This document shows positions 1-9,800 of a DNA stretch of 64,000 nucleotides, piece by piece. The stretch is from Membranipora membranacea (lineage: Eukaryota; Bryozoa; Gymnolaemata; Cheilostomatida; Membraniporidae). Both the position numbers and the translations under genes were made by a program. Below the pieces are notes generated by a model. That model searched no databases. It worked only from the letters and a program-made list of their open reading frames with translations, and was not told the origin of the DNA. The stretch spans positions 32,800,001 through 32,864,000 of the forward strand of contig OU612065.1 in the NCBI GenBank assembly GCA_914767715.1. The letters are read 5' to 3'. How positions within the stretch are numbered: position 1 is the first letter of the stretch; the number at the start of each line of letters is the position of its first letter.

Positions 1-180
1 ATATTGACAAAAATCGATAGGTAGGGTCCTGGGGAAATTGGCCAATAATAGGGCAGAATTCCTTACTCGCTTAGAAACGCTTGAAACTCTGTTTTGACGT
101 TCGCAATGACGTCCCAATATCTCATATGAAATATTAGATCCCTGTGACGATGCGTATTCTATGGAGGTGTTTTGCAAGAA

Positions 181-1250
181 ATTGACAAAAATCGATAGGT
201 ACGGTCCTTGGGAAATTGGCCAATAATTTGGCAGAATTCCTTACTCGCTTAGAAACGCTTGAAACTCTGTTTTGACGTTCGTGATGACGTCCCTATATCT
301 CATATAAAATACTAGCTCCCTGTGACGATGCGTATTCTATCGAGGTGTTTTGCAAGAAATTGACAAAAATCGATAGGTACGGTCCTGGGGAAATTGGCCA
401 ATAATTGGGCAGAATTCCTTACTCGCTTAGAAACGCTTGAAACTCTGTTTTGACGTTCGCAATGACGTCCCAATATCTCATATGAAATATTAGCTCCCTG
501 TGACGATGCGTATTCTGTGGAGGTGTTTTGCAAGAAATTGACAAAAATCGATAGGTACGGTCCTGGGGAAATAGGCCAATATTTGGGCAGAATTCCTTAC
601 TCGCTTAGAAACGCTTTAAACTCTGTTTTGACGTTCGCAATGACATCCCAATATCTCATATGAAATATTAGCTCCCTGTGACGATGCGTATTCTGTGGAG
701 GTGTTTTGCAAGAAATTGACAAAAATCGATAGGTACGGTCCTGGGGAAATTGGCCAATAATTGGGCAGAATTCCTTACTCGCTTAGAAACGCTTGAAACT
801 CTGTTTTGACGTTCGCAATGACGTCCCAATATCTCCTATAAAATATTAGCTCCCTATGACGATGCGTATTCTATGGAGGTGTTTTGCAAGAAATTGACAA
901 AAATCGATAGGTACGGTCCTGGGGAAATTGGCCAATAAATGGGCAGAATTCCTTACTCGCTTAGAAACGCTTGAAACTCTGTTTTGACGTTCGCAATGAC
1001 GTCCCAATATCTCATATAAAATATTAGCTCCCTGTGACGATGCGTATTCTATGGAGGTGTTTTGCAAGAAATTGACAAAAATCGATAGGTACGGTCCTGG
1101 GGAAATTGGCCAATAATTGGGCAGAATTCCTTACTCGCTTAGAAACGCTTGAAACTCTGTTTTGACGTTCGCAATGACGTCCCAATATCTCATATGAAAT
1201 ATTAGCTCCCTGTGACGATGCGTATTCTATCGAGGTGTTTTGCAAGATAT
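181..1250 (+). repeat. Six-monomer segment, first copy of 1,601-bp offset duplication
   Basis: This segment recurs 1,601 bp downstream. Rare variants pair exactly: ATAGGCCAATATTTGGG at 571 and 2172, GCTTTAAACTC near 613 and 2214, and ATATCTCCTATAAAATAT near 830 and 2431. The offset is nine monomers minus one base. The missing base is in the monomer near 1,768, where GGAGGTG is reduced to GGAGTG. Confidence 0.85.
1071..1248 (+). repeat. Representative satellite monomer (178 bp) with internal landmarks
   Basis: This copy is close to consensus and serves as a reference. Counting the A of ATTGAC as 1, the landmarks are: ClaI ATCGAT at 11-16; the perfect palindrome ATTGGCCAAT at 35-44, overlapping CCAATAATTGG at 40-50; EcoRI GAATTC at 54-59 (absolute 1124-1129); an imperfect 10-bp tandem repeat CGCTTAGAAA/CGCTTGAAAC at 66-85; TGACGT at 93-98 and again at 105-110, the second inside the AatII site GACGTC (106-111); and an imperfect 20-bp dyad with arms AATAT (114-118) and ATATT (129-133) around CATATG (121-126). 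A common variant in the right half of the array changes base 116 T to G, which makes a BglII site and breaks that dyad. Confidence 0.9.
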
Positions 1251-1781
1251 TGACAAAAATCGATAGGTACGGTCCTGGGGAAATTGGCCAATAATTTGGC
1301 AGAATTCCTTACTCGCTTAGAAACGCTTGAAACTCTGTTTTGACGTTCGTGATGACGTCCCTATATCTCATATAAAATATTAGCTCCCTGTGACGATGCG
1401 TATTCTATCGAGGTGTTTTGCAAGAAATTGACAAAAATCGATAGGTACTTTCCTGGGGAAATTGGCCAATAATTGGGCAGAATTCCTTACTCGCTTAGAA
1501 ACGCTTGAAACTCTGTCTTGACGTTCGCAATGACGTCCCAATATCTCATATGAAATATTAACTCCCTGTGACGATGCGTATTCTATGGAGGTGTTTTGCA
1601 AGAAATTGACAAAAATCGATATGTACGGTCCTGGGGAAATTGGCCAATAATTGGGCAGAATTTCTTACTCGCTTAGAAACGCTTGAAACTCTGTTTTGGC
1701 GTTCGCAATGACGTCCCAATATCTCATATGAAATATTAGCTCCCTGTGACGATGCGTATTCTATGGAGTGTTTTGCAAGAA

Positions 1782-2850
1782 ATTGACAAAAATCGATAGG
1801 TACGGTCCTGGGGAAATTGGCCAATAATTGGGCAGAATTCCTTACTCGCTTAGAAACGCTTGAAACTCTGTTTTGACGTTCGTGATGACGTCCCTATATC
1901 TCATATAAAATATTAGCTCCCTGTGACGATGCGTATTCTATGGAGGTGTTTTGCAAGAAATTGACAAAAATCGATAGGTACGGTTCTGGGGAAATTGGCC
2001 AATAATTGGGCAGAATTCCTTACTCGCTTAGAAACGCTTGAAACTCTGTTTTGACGTTCGCAATGACGTCCCAATATCTCATATGAAATATTAGCTCCCT
2101 GTGACGATGCGTATTCTGTGGAGGTGTTTTGCAAGAAATTGACAAAAATCGATAGGTACGGTCCTGGGGAAATAGGCCAATATTTGGGCAGAATTCCTTA
2201 CTCGCTTAGAAACGCTTTAAACTCTGTTTTGACGTTCGCAATGACGTCCCAATATCTCATATGAAATATTAGCTCCCTGTGACGATGCGTATTCTGTGGA
2301 GGTGTTTTGCAAGAAATTGACAAAAATCGATAGGTACGGTCCCGGGGAAATTGACCAATAATTGGGCAGAATTCCTTACTCGCTTAGAAACGCTTGAAAC
2401 TCTGTTTTGACGTTCGCAATGACGTCCCAATATCTCCTATAAAATATTAGCTCCCTATGACGATGCGTATTCTATGGAGGTGTTTTGCAAGAAATTGACA
2501 AAAATCGATAGGTACGGTCCTGGGGAAATTGGCCAATAATTGGGCAGAATTCCTTACTCGCTTAGAAACGCTTGAAACTCTGTTTTGACGTTCGCAATGA
2601 CGTCCCAATATCTCATATAAAATATTAGCTCCCTGTGACGATGCGTATTCTATGGAGGTGTTTTGCAAGAAATTGACAAAAATCGATAGGTACGGTCCTG
2701 GGGAAATTGGCCAATAATTGGGCAGAATTCCTTACTCGCTTAGAAACGCTTGAAACTCTGTTTTGACGTTCGCAATGACGTCCCAATATCTCATATGAAA
2801 TATTAGCTCCCTGTGACGATGCGTATTCTATCGAGGTGTTTTGCAAGATA
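1782..2850 (+). repeat. Six-monomer segment, second copy of 1,601-bp offset duplication
   Basis: This is the partner of the segment at 181-1,250. The two copies differ by a few substitutions, for example TCCCGGGG here against TCCTGGGG in the first copy near 2,340. Similarity fades at about 2,850, where the next monomer begins GATATTGACATAAATC and carries GTAGGG and AATAGGG variants not found at the corresponding place in the first copy. Confidence 0.85.
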
Positions 2851-2921
2851 TTGACATAAATCGATAGGTAGGGTCCTGGGGAAATTGGCCAATAATAGGG
2901 CAGAATTCCTTACTCGCTTAG

Positions 2922-3810
2922 AAAAGCTTGAAACTCTGTTTTGACGTTCGCAATGACGTCCCAATATCTCATATGAAATATTAGCTCCCTGTGACGATGC
3001 GTATTCTACCGAGGTGTTTTGCAAGAAATTGACAAAAATCGATAGGTACTGTCCTGGGGAAATTGGCCAATAATTGGGCAGAATTCCTTACTCGCTTAGA
3101 AACGCTTGAAACTCTGTTTTGACGTTCGTAATGACGTCCCAATATCTCATATGAAATATTAGCTCCCTGTGACGATGCGTATTCTATCGAGGTGTTTTGC
3201 AAGAAATTGACAAAAATCGATAGGTACGGTCCCGGGGAAATTGGCCAATAATCGGGCAGAATTCCTTACTCGCTTAGAAACGCTTGAAACTCTGTTTTGA
3301 CGTTCGTGATGACGTCCCTATATCTCATATAAAATATTAGCTCCCTGTGACGATGCGTATTCTATCGAGGTGTTTTGCAAGAAATTGACAAAAATCGATA
3401 GACAGGTAGTGGGGAAATTGGCCAATAATTGGGCAGAATTCCTTACTCGCCTAGAAATGCTTGAAACTCTGTTTTGACGTTCGTAATGACGTCCCAATAT
3501 CTCATATAAAATATTAGCTCCCTGTGACGATGCGTATTCTATCGAGGTGTTTTGCAAGAAATTGACAAAAATCGACAGGTACGGTCCTGGGGAAATTGGC
3601 CAATAATCGGGCAGAATTCCTTACTCGCTTAGAAACGCTTGAAACTCTGTTTTGACGTTCGTGATGACATCCCTATATCTTATATAAAATATTTGCTCCC
3701 TGTGACGATGCGTATTCTATGGAGGTGTTTTGCAAGAAATTGACAAAAATCGATAGGTACGGTCCTGGGGAAATTTGCCAATAATTGGGCAGAATTCCTT
3801 ACTCGCTTAG
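2922..3810 (+). repeat. 889-bp pentamer repeat, copy 1
   Basis: This five-monomer unit is repeated directly after itself. Paired markers include TTCTACCGAGG (3,007 and 3,896) and a 177-bp monomer in which GATAGGTACGGTCC is replaced by GATAGACAGGTAGT (near 3,400 and 4,290). The 177-bp monomer explains why the period is 889 rather than 890. Confidence 0.85.
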
Positions 3811-4700
3811 AGAAGCTTGAAACTCTGTTTTGACGTTCGCAATGACGTCCCAATATCTCATATGAAATATTAGCTCCCTGTGACGATGCGTATTCTACCG
3901 AGGTGTTTTGCAAGAAATTGACAAAAATCGATAGGTACTGTCCTGGGGAAATTGGCCAATAATTGGGCAGAATTCCTTACTCGCTTAGAAACGCTTGAAA
4001 CTCTGTTTTGACGTTCGTAATGACGTCCCAATATCTCATATGAAATATTAGCTCCCTGTGACGATGCGTATTCTATCGAGGTGTTTTGCAAGAAATTGAC
4101 AAAAATCGATAGGTACGGTCCTGGGGAAATTGGCCAATAATCGGGCAGAATTCCTTACTCGCTTAGAAACGCTTGAAACTCTGTTTTGACGTTCGTGATG
4201 ACGTCCCTATATCTCATATAAAATATTAGCTCCCTGTGACGATGCGTATTCTATCGAGGTGTTTTGCAAGAAATTGACAAAAATCGATAGACAGGTAGTG
4301 GGGAAATTGGCCAATAATTGGGCAGAATTCCTTACTCGCCTAGAAATGCTTGAAACTCTGTTTTGACGTTCGTAATGACGTCCCAATATCTCATATAAAA
4401 TATTAGCTCCCTGTGACGATGCGTATTCTATCGAGGTGTTTTGCAAGAAATTGACAAAAATCGACAGGTACGGTCCTGGGGAAATTGGCCAATAATCGGG
4501 CAGAATTCCTTACTCGCTTAGAAACGCTTGAAACTCTGTTTTGACGTTCGTGATGACATCCCTATATCTTATATAAAATATTTGCTCCCTGTGACGATGC
4601 GTATTCTATGGAGGTGTTTTGCAAGAAATTGACAAAAATCGATAGGTACGGTCCTGGGGAAATTTGCCAATAATTGGGCAGAATTCCTTACTCGCTTAGA
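3811..4700 (+). repeat. 889-bp pentamer repeat, copy 2
   Basis: This is the second copy of the preceding unit. Both end at the rare AGAAGCTTGA variant (3,811 and 4,700). After 4,700 the sequence switches to CGTGATGACGTCCCTATATC-type monomers and the 889-bp period is lost, which marks a recombination or amplification boundary. Confidence 0.85.
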
Positions 4701-5851
4701 GAAGCTTGAAACTCTGTTTTGACGTTCGTGATGACGTCCCTATATCTCATATAAAATATTAGCTCCCTGTGATGATGCGTATTCTATCGAAGTGTTTTGC
4801 AAGAAATTGACAAAAATCGATAGGTACGGTCCTGGGGAAATTGGCCAATAATTGGGCAGAATTCCTTACTCGCTTAGAAACGCTTGAAACTCTGTTTAGA
4901 CGTTCGTGATGACGTCCCTATATCTCATATAAAATATTAGCTCCCTGTGACGATGCGTATTCTATGGAGGTGTTTTGCAAGAAATTGACAAAAATCGATA
5001 GGTACGGTCCTGGGGAAATTGGCCAATAATTGGGCAGAATTCCTTACTCACTTAGAGACGCTTGAAACTCTGTTTTGACGTTCGTGATGACGTCCCTATA
5101 TCTCATATAAAATATTAGCTCCCTGTGACGATGCGTATTCTATTGAGGTGTTTTGCAAGAGATTGACAAAAATCGATAAGTACGGTCCTGGGGAAATTGG
5201 CCAATAATTGGGCAGAATTCCTTACTCGCTTAGAAACGCTTGAAACTCTGTTTTGACATTCGTGATGACGTCCCTATATCTCATATAAAATATTAGCTCC
5301 CTGTGATGATGCGTATTCTATCGAGGTGTTTTGCAAGAAATTGACAAAAATCGATAGGTACGGTTCTTGGGAAATTGGCCAAGAATTGGGCAGAATTCCT
5401 AACTCGCTTAGAAACGCTTGAAACTCTGTTTTGACGTTCGTAATGACGTCCCAATATCTCATATGAAATATTAGCTCCCTGTGACGATGCGTATTCTATC
5501 GAGGTGTTTTGCAAGAAATTGACAAAAATCGATAGGTACGGTCCTGGGGAAATTGGCCAATAATTGGGCAGAATTCCTTACTCACTTAGAATCGCTTGAA
5601 ACTCTGTTTTGACGTTCGTGATGACGTCCCTATATCTCATATAAAATATTAGCTCCCTGTGACGATGCGCATTCTGTGGAGGTGTTTTGCAAGAAATTGA
5701 CAAAAATCGATAGGTACGGTCCTGGGGAAATTGGCCAATAATTGGGCAGAATTCCTTACTCGCTTAGAAACGCTTGAAACTCTGTTTTGACGTTCGCAAT
5801 GACGTCCCAATATCTCATATAAAATATTAGCTCCCTATGACGATGCGTATT
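4701..5851 (+). repeat. Satellite monomers without a clear higher-order period
   Basis: About six and a half monomers, mostly of the CGTGATGACGTCCCTATATC type, with scattered private variants such as GAAGTG for GAGGTG near 4,790 and AAGAGATTGAC near 5,160. I see no exact local HOR here. Single monomers resemble those around 9.1-9.6 kb and 16.0-16.4 kb, so this stretch is probably a diverged relative of the blocks that interrupt the pentamer HOR downstream. It contains no gene. Confidence 0.75.
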
Positions 5852-7600
5852 CTATGGAGGTGTTTTGCAAGAAATTGACAAAAATCGATAGGGAAATCTG
5901 GGGAAATTGGCCAATAATTGGGCAGAATTCCTTACTCGCTTAGAAACGCTTGAAACTCTGTTTTGATGTTCACAATGATGTCCCAATATCTCATATGAAA
6001 TATTAGCTCCCTGTGACGATGCGTATTCTATCGAGGTGTTTTGCAAGATATTGACAAAAATCGATAGGTAGGGTCCTGGGGAAATTGGCCAATAATAGGG
6101 CAGAATTCCTTACTCGCTTAGAAACGCTTGAACCTCTCTGTTTTGACGTTCGCAATGACGTCCCAATATCTCATATGAAATATTAGCTCCCTGTGACGAT
6201 GCGTTTTCTATCGAGGTGTTTTGCAAGAAATTGACAAAAATCGATAGGTACTGTCCTGGGGAAATTGGCCAATAATTGGGCAGAATTCCTTACTCGCTTA
6301 GAAACGCTTGAAACTCTGTTTTGACGTTCGTGATGACGTCCCTATATCTCATATAAAATATTTGCTCCCTGTGATGATGCGTATTCTATCGAGGTGTTCT
6401 GCAAGAAATTGACATAAATCGATAGGTACGGTCCTGGGGAAATTGGCCAAGAATTGGGCAGAATTCCTAACTCGCTTAGAAACGCTTGAAACTCTGTTTT
6501 GACGTTCGCAATGACGTCCCAATATCTCATATAAACTATTAGCTCCCTGTGACGATGCGTATTCTATCGAGGTGTTTTGCAAGAAATTGACAAAAATCGA
6601 TAGGTACGGTCCTGGGGAAATTGGCCAATAATTGGGCAGAATTCCTTACTCGCCTAGAAACGCTTGAAACTCTGTTTTGACGTTCGCAATGACGTCCCTA
6701 TATCTCATATAAAATATTAGCTCCCTGTGACGATGCGTATTCTATGGAGGTGTTTTGCAAGAAATTGACAAAAATCGATAGGGAAATCTGGGGAAATTGG
6801 CCAATAATTGGGCAGAATTCCTTACTCGCTTAGAAACGCTTGAAACTCTGTTTTGACGTTCGCAATGACGTCCCAATATCTCATATGAAATATTAGCTCC
6901 CTGTGACGATGCGTATTCTATGGAGGTGTGTTGCAAGATATTGACAAAAATCGATAGGTAGGGTCCTGGGGAAATTGGCCAATAATAGGGCAGAATTCCT
7001 TACTCGCTTAGAAACGCTTGAAACTCTGTTTTGACGTTCGCAATGACGTCCCAATATCTCATATGAAATATTAGCTCCCTGTGACGATGCGTTTTCTATC
7101 GAGGTGTTTTGCAAGAAATTGACAAAAATCGATAGGTACTGTCCTGGGGAAATTGGCCAATAATTGGGCAGAATTCCTTACTCGCTTAGAAACGCTTGAA
7201 ACTCTGTTTTGACGTTCGTGATGACGTCCCTATATCTCATATAAAATATTTGCTCCCTGTGATGATGCGTATTCTATCGAGGTGTTCTGCAAGAAATTTA
7301 CAAAAATCGATAGGTACGGTCCTGGGGAAATTGGCCAATAATTGGGCAGAATTCCTTACTCGCTTAGAAACGCTTGAAACTCTGTTTTGACGTCCGTGAT
7401 GACGTCCCTATATCTCATATGAAATATTAGCTCCCTGTGATGATGCGTATTCTATCGAGGTGTTTTGCAAGAAATTGACACAAATCGATAGGTACGGTCC
7501 TGGGGAAATTGGCCAATAATTAGGCAGAATTCCTTACTCGCTTAGAGACGCTTGAAACTCTGTTTTGACGTTCGTGATGACGTCCCTATATCTCATATAA
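5852..7600 (+). repeat. Pentamer HOR (888-890 bp), upstream pair of copies
   Basis: The marker of this HOR is a shortened monomer in which GATAGGTACGGTCC becomes GATAGGGAAATC, giving 176 bp. It occurs at 5,891 and 6,781. The 890-bp spacing, instead of 888, is explained by a two-base insertion (CCTCTCTG for CCTCTG) near 6,131. The two copies are different subtypes: only the first has the CpG-depleted GATGTTCACAATGATG variant, at 5,965. From about 7,400 the sequence drifts into CGTGATG-type monomers that lead into the next block. Confidence 0.85.
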
Positions 7601-9710
7601 AATATTAGCTCCCTGTGATGATGCGTATTCTATCGAAGTGTTTTGCAAGAAAATGACAAAAATCGATAGGTACGGTCCTGGGGAAATTGGCCAATAATTG
7701 GGCAGAATTCCTTACTCGCTTAGAAACGCTTGAAACTCTGTTTTGACGTTCGTGATGACGTCCCTATATCTCATATGAATTATTAGCTCCCTGTGACGAT
7801 GCGTATTCTATCGAGGTGTTTTGCAAGAAATTGACAAAAATCGATAGGTACGGTCCTGGGGAAAATGGCCAATAATTGGGCAGAATTCCTTACTCGCTTA
7901 GAAACGCTTGAAACTTTGTTTTGACGTTCGTGATGACGTCCCTATATCTCATATGAAATATTAGCTCCCTGTGACGATGCGTAATCTGTGGAGGTGTTTT
8001 GCAAGAAATTGACAAAAATCGATAGGAACGGTCCTGGGGAAATTGGCCAATAATTGGGCAGAATTCCTTACTCGCTTAGAAACGCTTGAAACTCTGTTTT
8101 GACGTTCGCAATGACGTCCCAATATCTCATATAAAATATTAGCTCCCTATGACGATGCGTATTCTATGGAGGTGTTTTGCAAGAAATTGACAAAAATCGA
8201 TAGGTACGGTCCTGGGGAAATTGGCCAATAATTGGGCAGAATTCCTGACGTCCCTATATCTCATATAAAATATTAGCTCCCTGTGACGATGCGTATTCTA
8301 TGCAGGTGATTTGCAAGAAATTGACAAAAATCGATAGGTACGGTCCTGGGGAAATTGGCCAATAATTGGGCAGAATTCCTTACTCGCTTAGAAACGCTTG
8401 AAACTCTGTTTTGACGTTCGTGATGACGTCCCTATATCTCATATGAAATATTAGCTCCCTGTGATGATGCGTATTCTATCGAGGTGTTTTGCAAGAAATT
8501 GACACAAATCGATAGGTACGGTCCTGGGGAAATTGGCCATAATTGGGCAGAATTCCTTACTCGCTTAGAGACGCTTGAAAACTCTGTTTTGACGTTCGTG
8601 ATGACGTCCCTATATCTCATATAAAATATTAGCTCCCTGTGATGATGCGTATTCTATCGAAGTGTTTTGCAAGAAATTGACAAAAATCGATAGGTACGGT
8701 CCTGGGGAAATTGGCCAATATTGGGCAGAATTCCTTACTTCGCTTAGAAACGCTTGAACTCTGTTTTGACGTTCGCAATGACGTCCCAATATCTCATATG
8801 AAATATTAAACTCCCTGTGACGATGCGTATTCTATGGAGGTGTTTTGCAACATAATTGACAAAAATCGATAGGTACGGGTCCCTGGGGAAATTGGCCAAT
8901 AATTGGGCAGAATTCCTTACTTGCTTAGAAACGCTTGAAACTCTGTTTAGACGTTCGTGATGACGTCCCTATATCTCATATAAAATATTAGCTCCCTGTG
9001 ACGATGCGTATTCTATGGAGGTTGTTTTTGCAAGAAATTGACAAAATCGATAGGTACGGTCCTGGGGAAATTGGCCACTAATTGGGCAGAATTCCTTACT
9101 CGCTTAGAAACGCTTGAAACTCTGTTTTGACGTTCGCAATGACGTCCCTATATCTCATATAAAATATTAGCTCCCTGTGACGATGCGTATCTCTATTGAG
9201 GTGTTTTGCAAGAGATTGACAAAAATCGATAAGTACGGTCCTGGGGAAATTGGCCAAGAATTGGGCAGAATTCCTAACTCGCTTAGAAACGCTTGAAACT
9301 CTGTTTTGACGTTCGTAATGACGTCCCAATATCTCATATGAAATATTAGCTCCCTGTGACGATGCGTATTCTATCGAGGTGTTTTGCAAGAAATTGACAA
9401 AAATCGATAGGTACGGTCCTGGGGAAATTGGCCAATAATTGGGCAGAATTCCTTACTCACTTAGAAACGCTTGAAACTCTGTTTTGACGTTTGTGATGAC
9501 GTCCCTATATCTCATATAAAATATTAGCTCCCTGTGACGATGCGTATTCTATCGAGGTGTTTTGCAAGAAATTGACAAAAAATCGATAGGTACGGTCCTG
9601 GGGAAATTGGCCAATAATTGGGCAGAATTCCTTACTCGCTTAGAAACGCTTGAAACTCTGTTTTGACGTTCGCAATGACGTCCCAATATCTCATATAAAA
9701 TATTAGCTCC
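7600..9710 (+). repeat. Interrupting HOR block X, copy 1 (damaged)
   Basis: About twelve monomers that match 14,511-16,650. Paired markers are CTATCGAAGTG with AAGAAAATGAC (7,631 and 14,526), GATGCGTAATCTG (7,976 and 14,871), ACACAAATCGATAGG (near 8,503 and 15,443) and GGCCACTAATTGGG (near 9,074 and 16,009). The offset rises from 6,895 to 6,939 at the truncated monomer at 8,186-8,319. This copy carries many single-base indels that its partner lacks. Confidence 0.85.
8186..8319 (+). repeat. Truncated satellite monomer (134 bp)
   Basis: The distance between consecutive ATTGAC starts is 134 bp here instead of 178. CAGAATTCCT joins directly to GACGTCCC, removing 44 bp that normally hold both CGCTT repeats and the first TGACGT. 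The corresponding monomers at about 14,190-14,370 and 15,080-15,260 are full length, so this is a private deletion or an assembly error. Confidence 0.95.
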
Positions 9711-9800
9711 CTATGACGATGCGTATTCTATGGAGGTGTTTTGCAAGAAATTGACAAAAATCGATAGGGAAATCTGGGGGAAATTGGCCAATAATTGGGC
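8500..9800. other. Indel-rich patch relative to its paralogous copy
   Basis: At least twelve 1-2 base indels occur here. Examples are GGCCATAATTGG (~8,535), CTTGAAAACTC (~8,575), CCAATATTGGG (~8,715), TTACTTCGC (~8,737), GCTTGAACTC (~8,754), ATTAAACTCC (~8,805), GGGTCCCTGG (~8,878), GGTTGTTTTTGC (~9,020), ACAAAATCG (~9,042), GTATCTCTATTG (~9,187), ACAAAAAATCG (~9,575) and CTGGGGGAAA (~9,775). The paralogous stretch at 15,400-16,700 has regular 178-bp spacing. Most of the changes lengthen or shorten homopolymers, which suggests residual long-read consensus error, although real decay is possible. Confidence 0.8.

Noticed and set aside
1081-1090. DREF/BEAF-like motif (TATCGATA) in each monomer
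   Set aside because: The monomer reads AATCGATA, one base short of the motif. ATCGAT palindromes are common, so this alone does not support a regulatory site.
7196-7390. Plus-strand open frame of 64 codons in the array
   Set aside because: It is an isolated shadow frame in satellite sequence, made possible by local substitutions. Neighbouring monomers interrupt the same frame.
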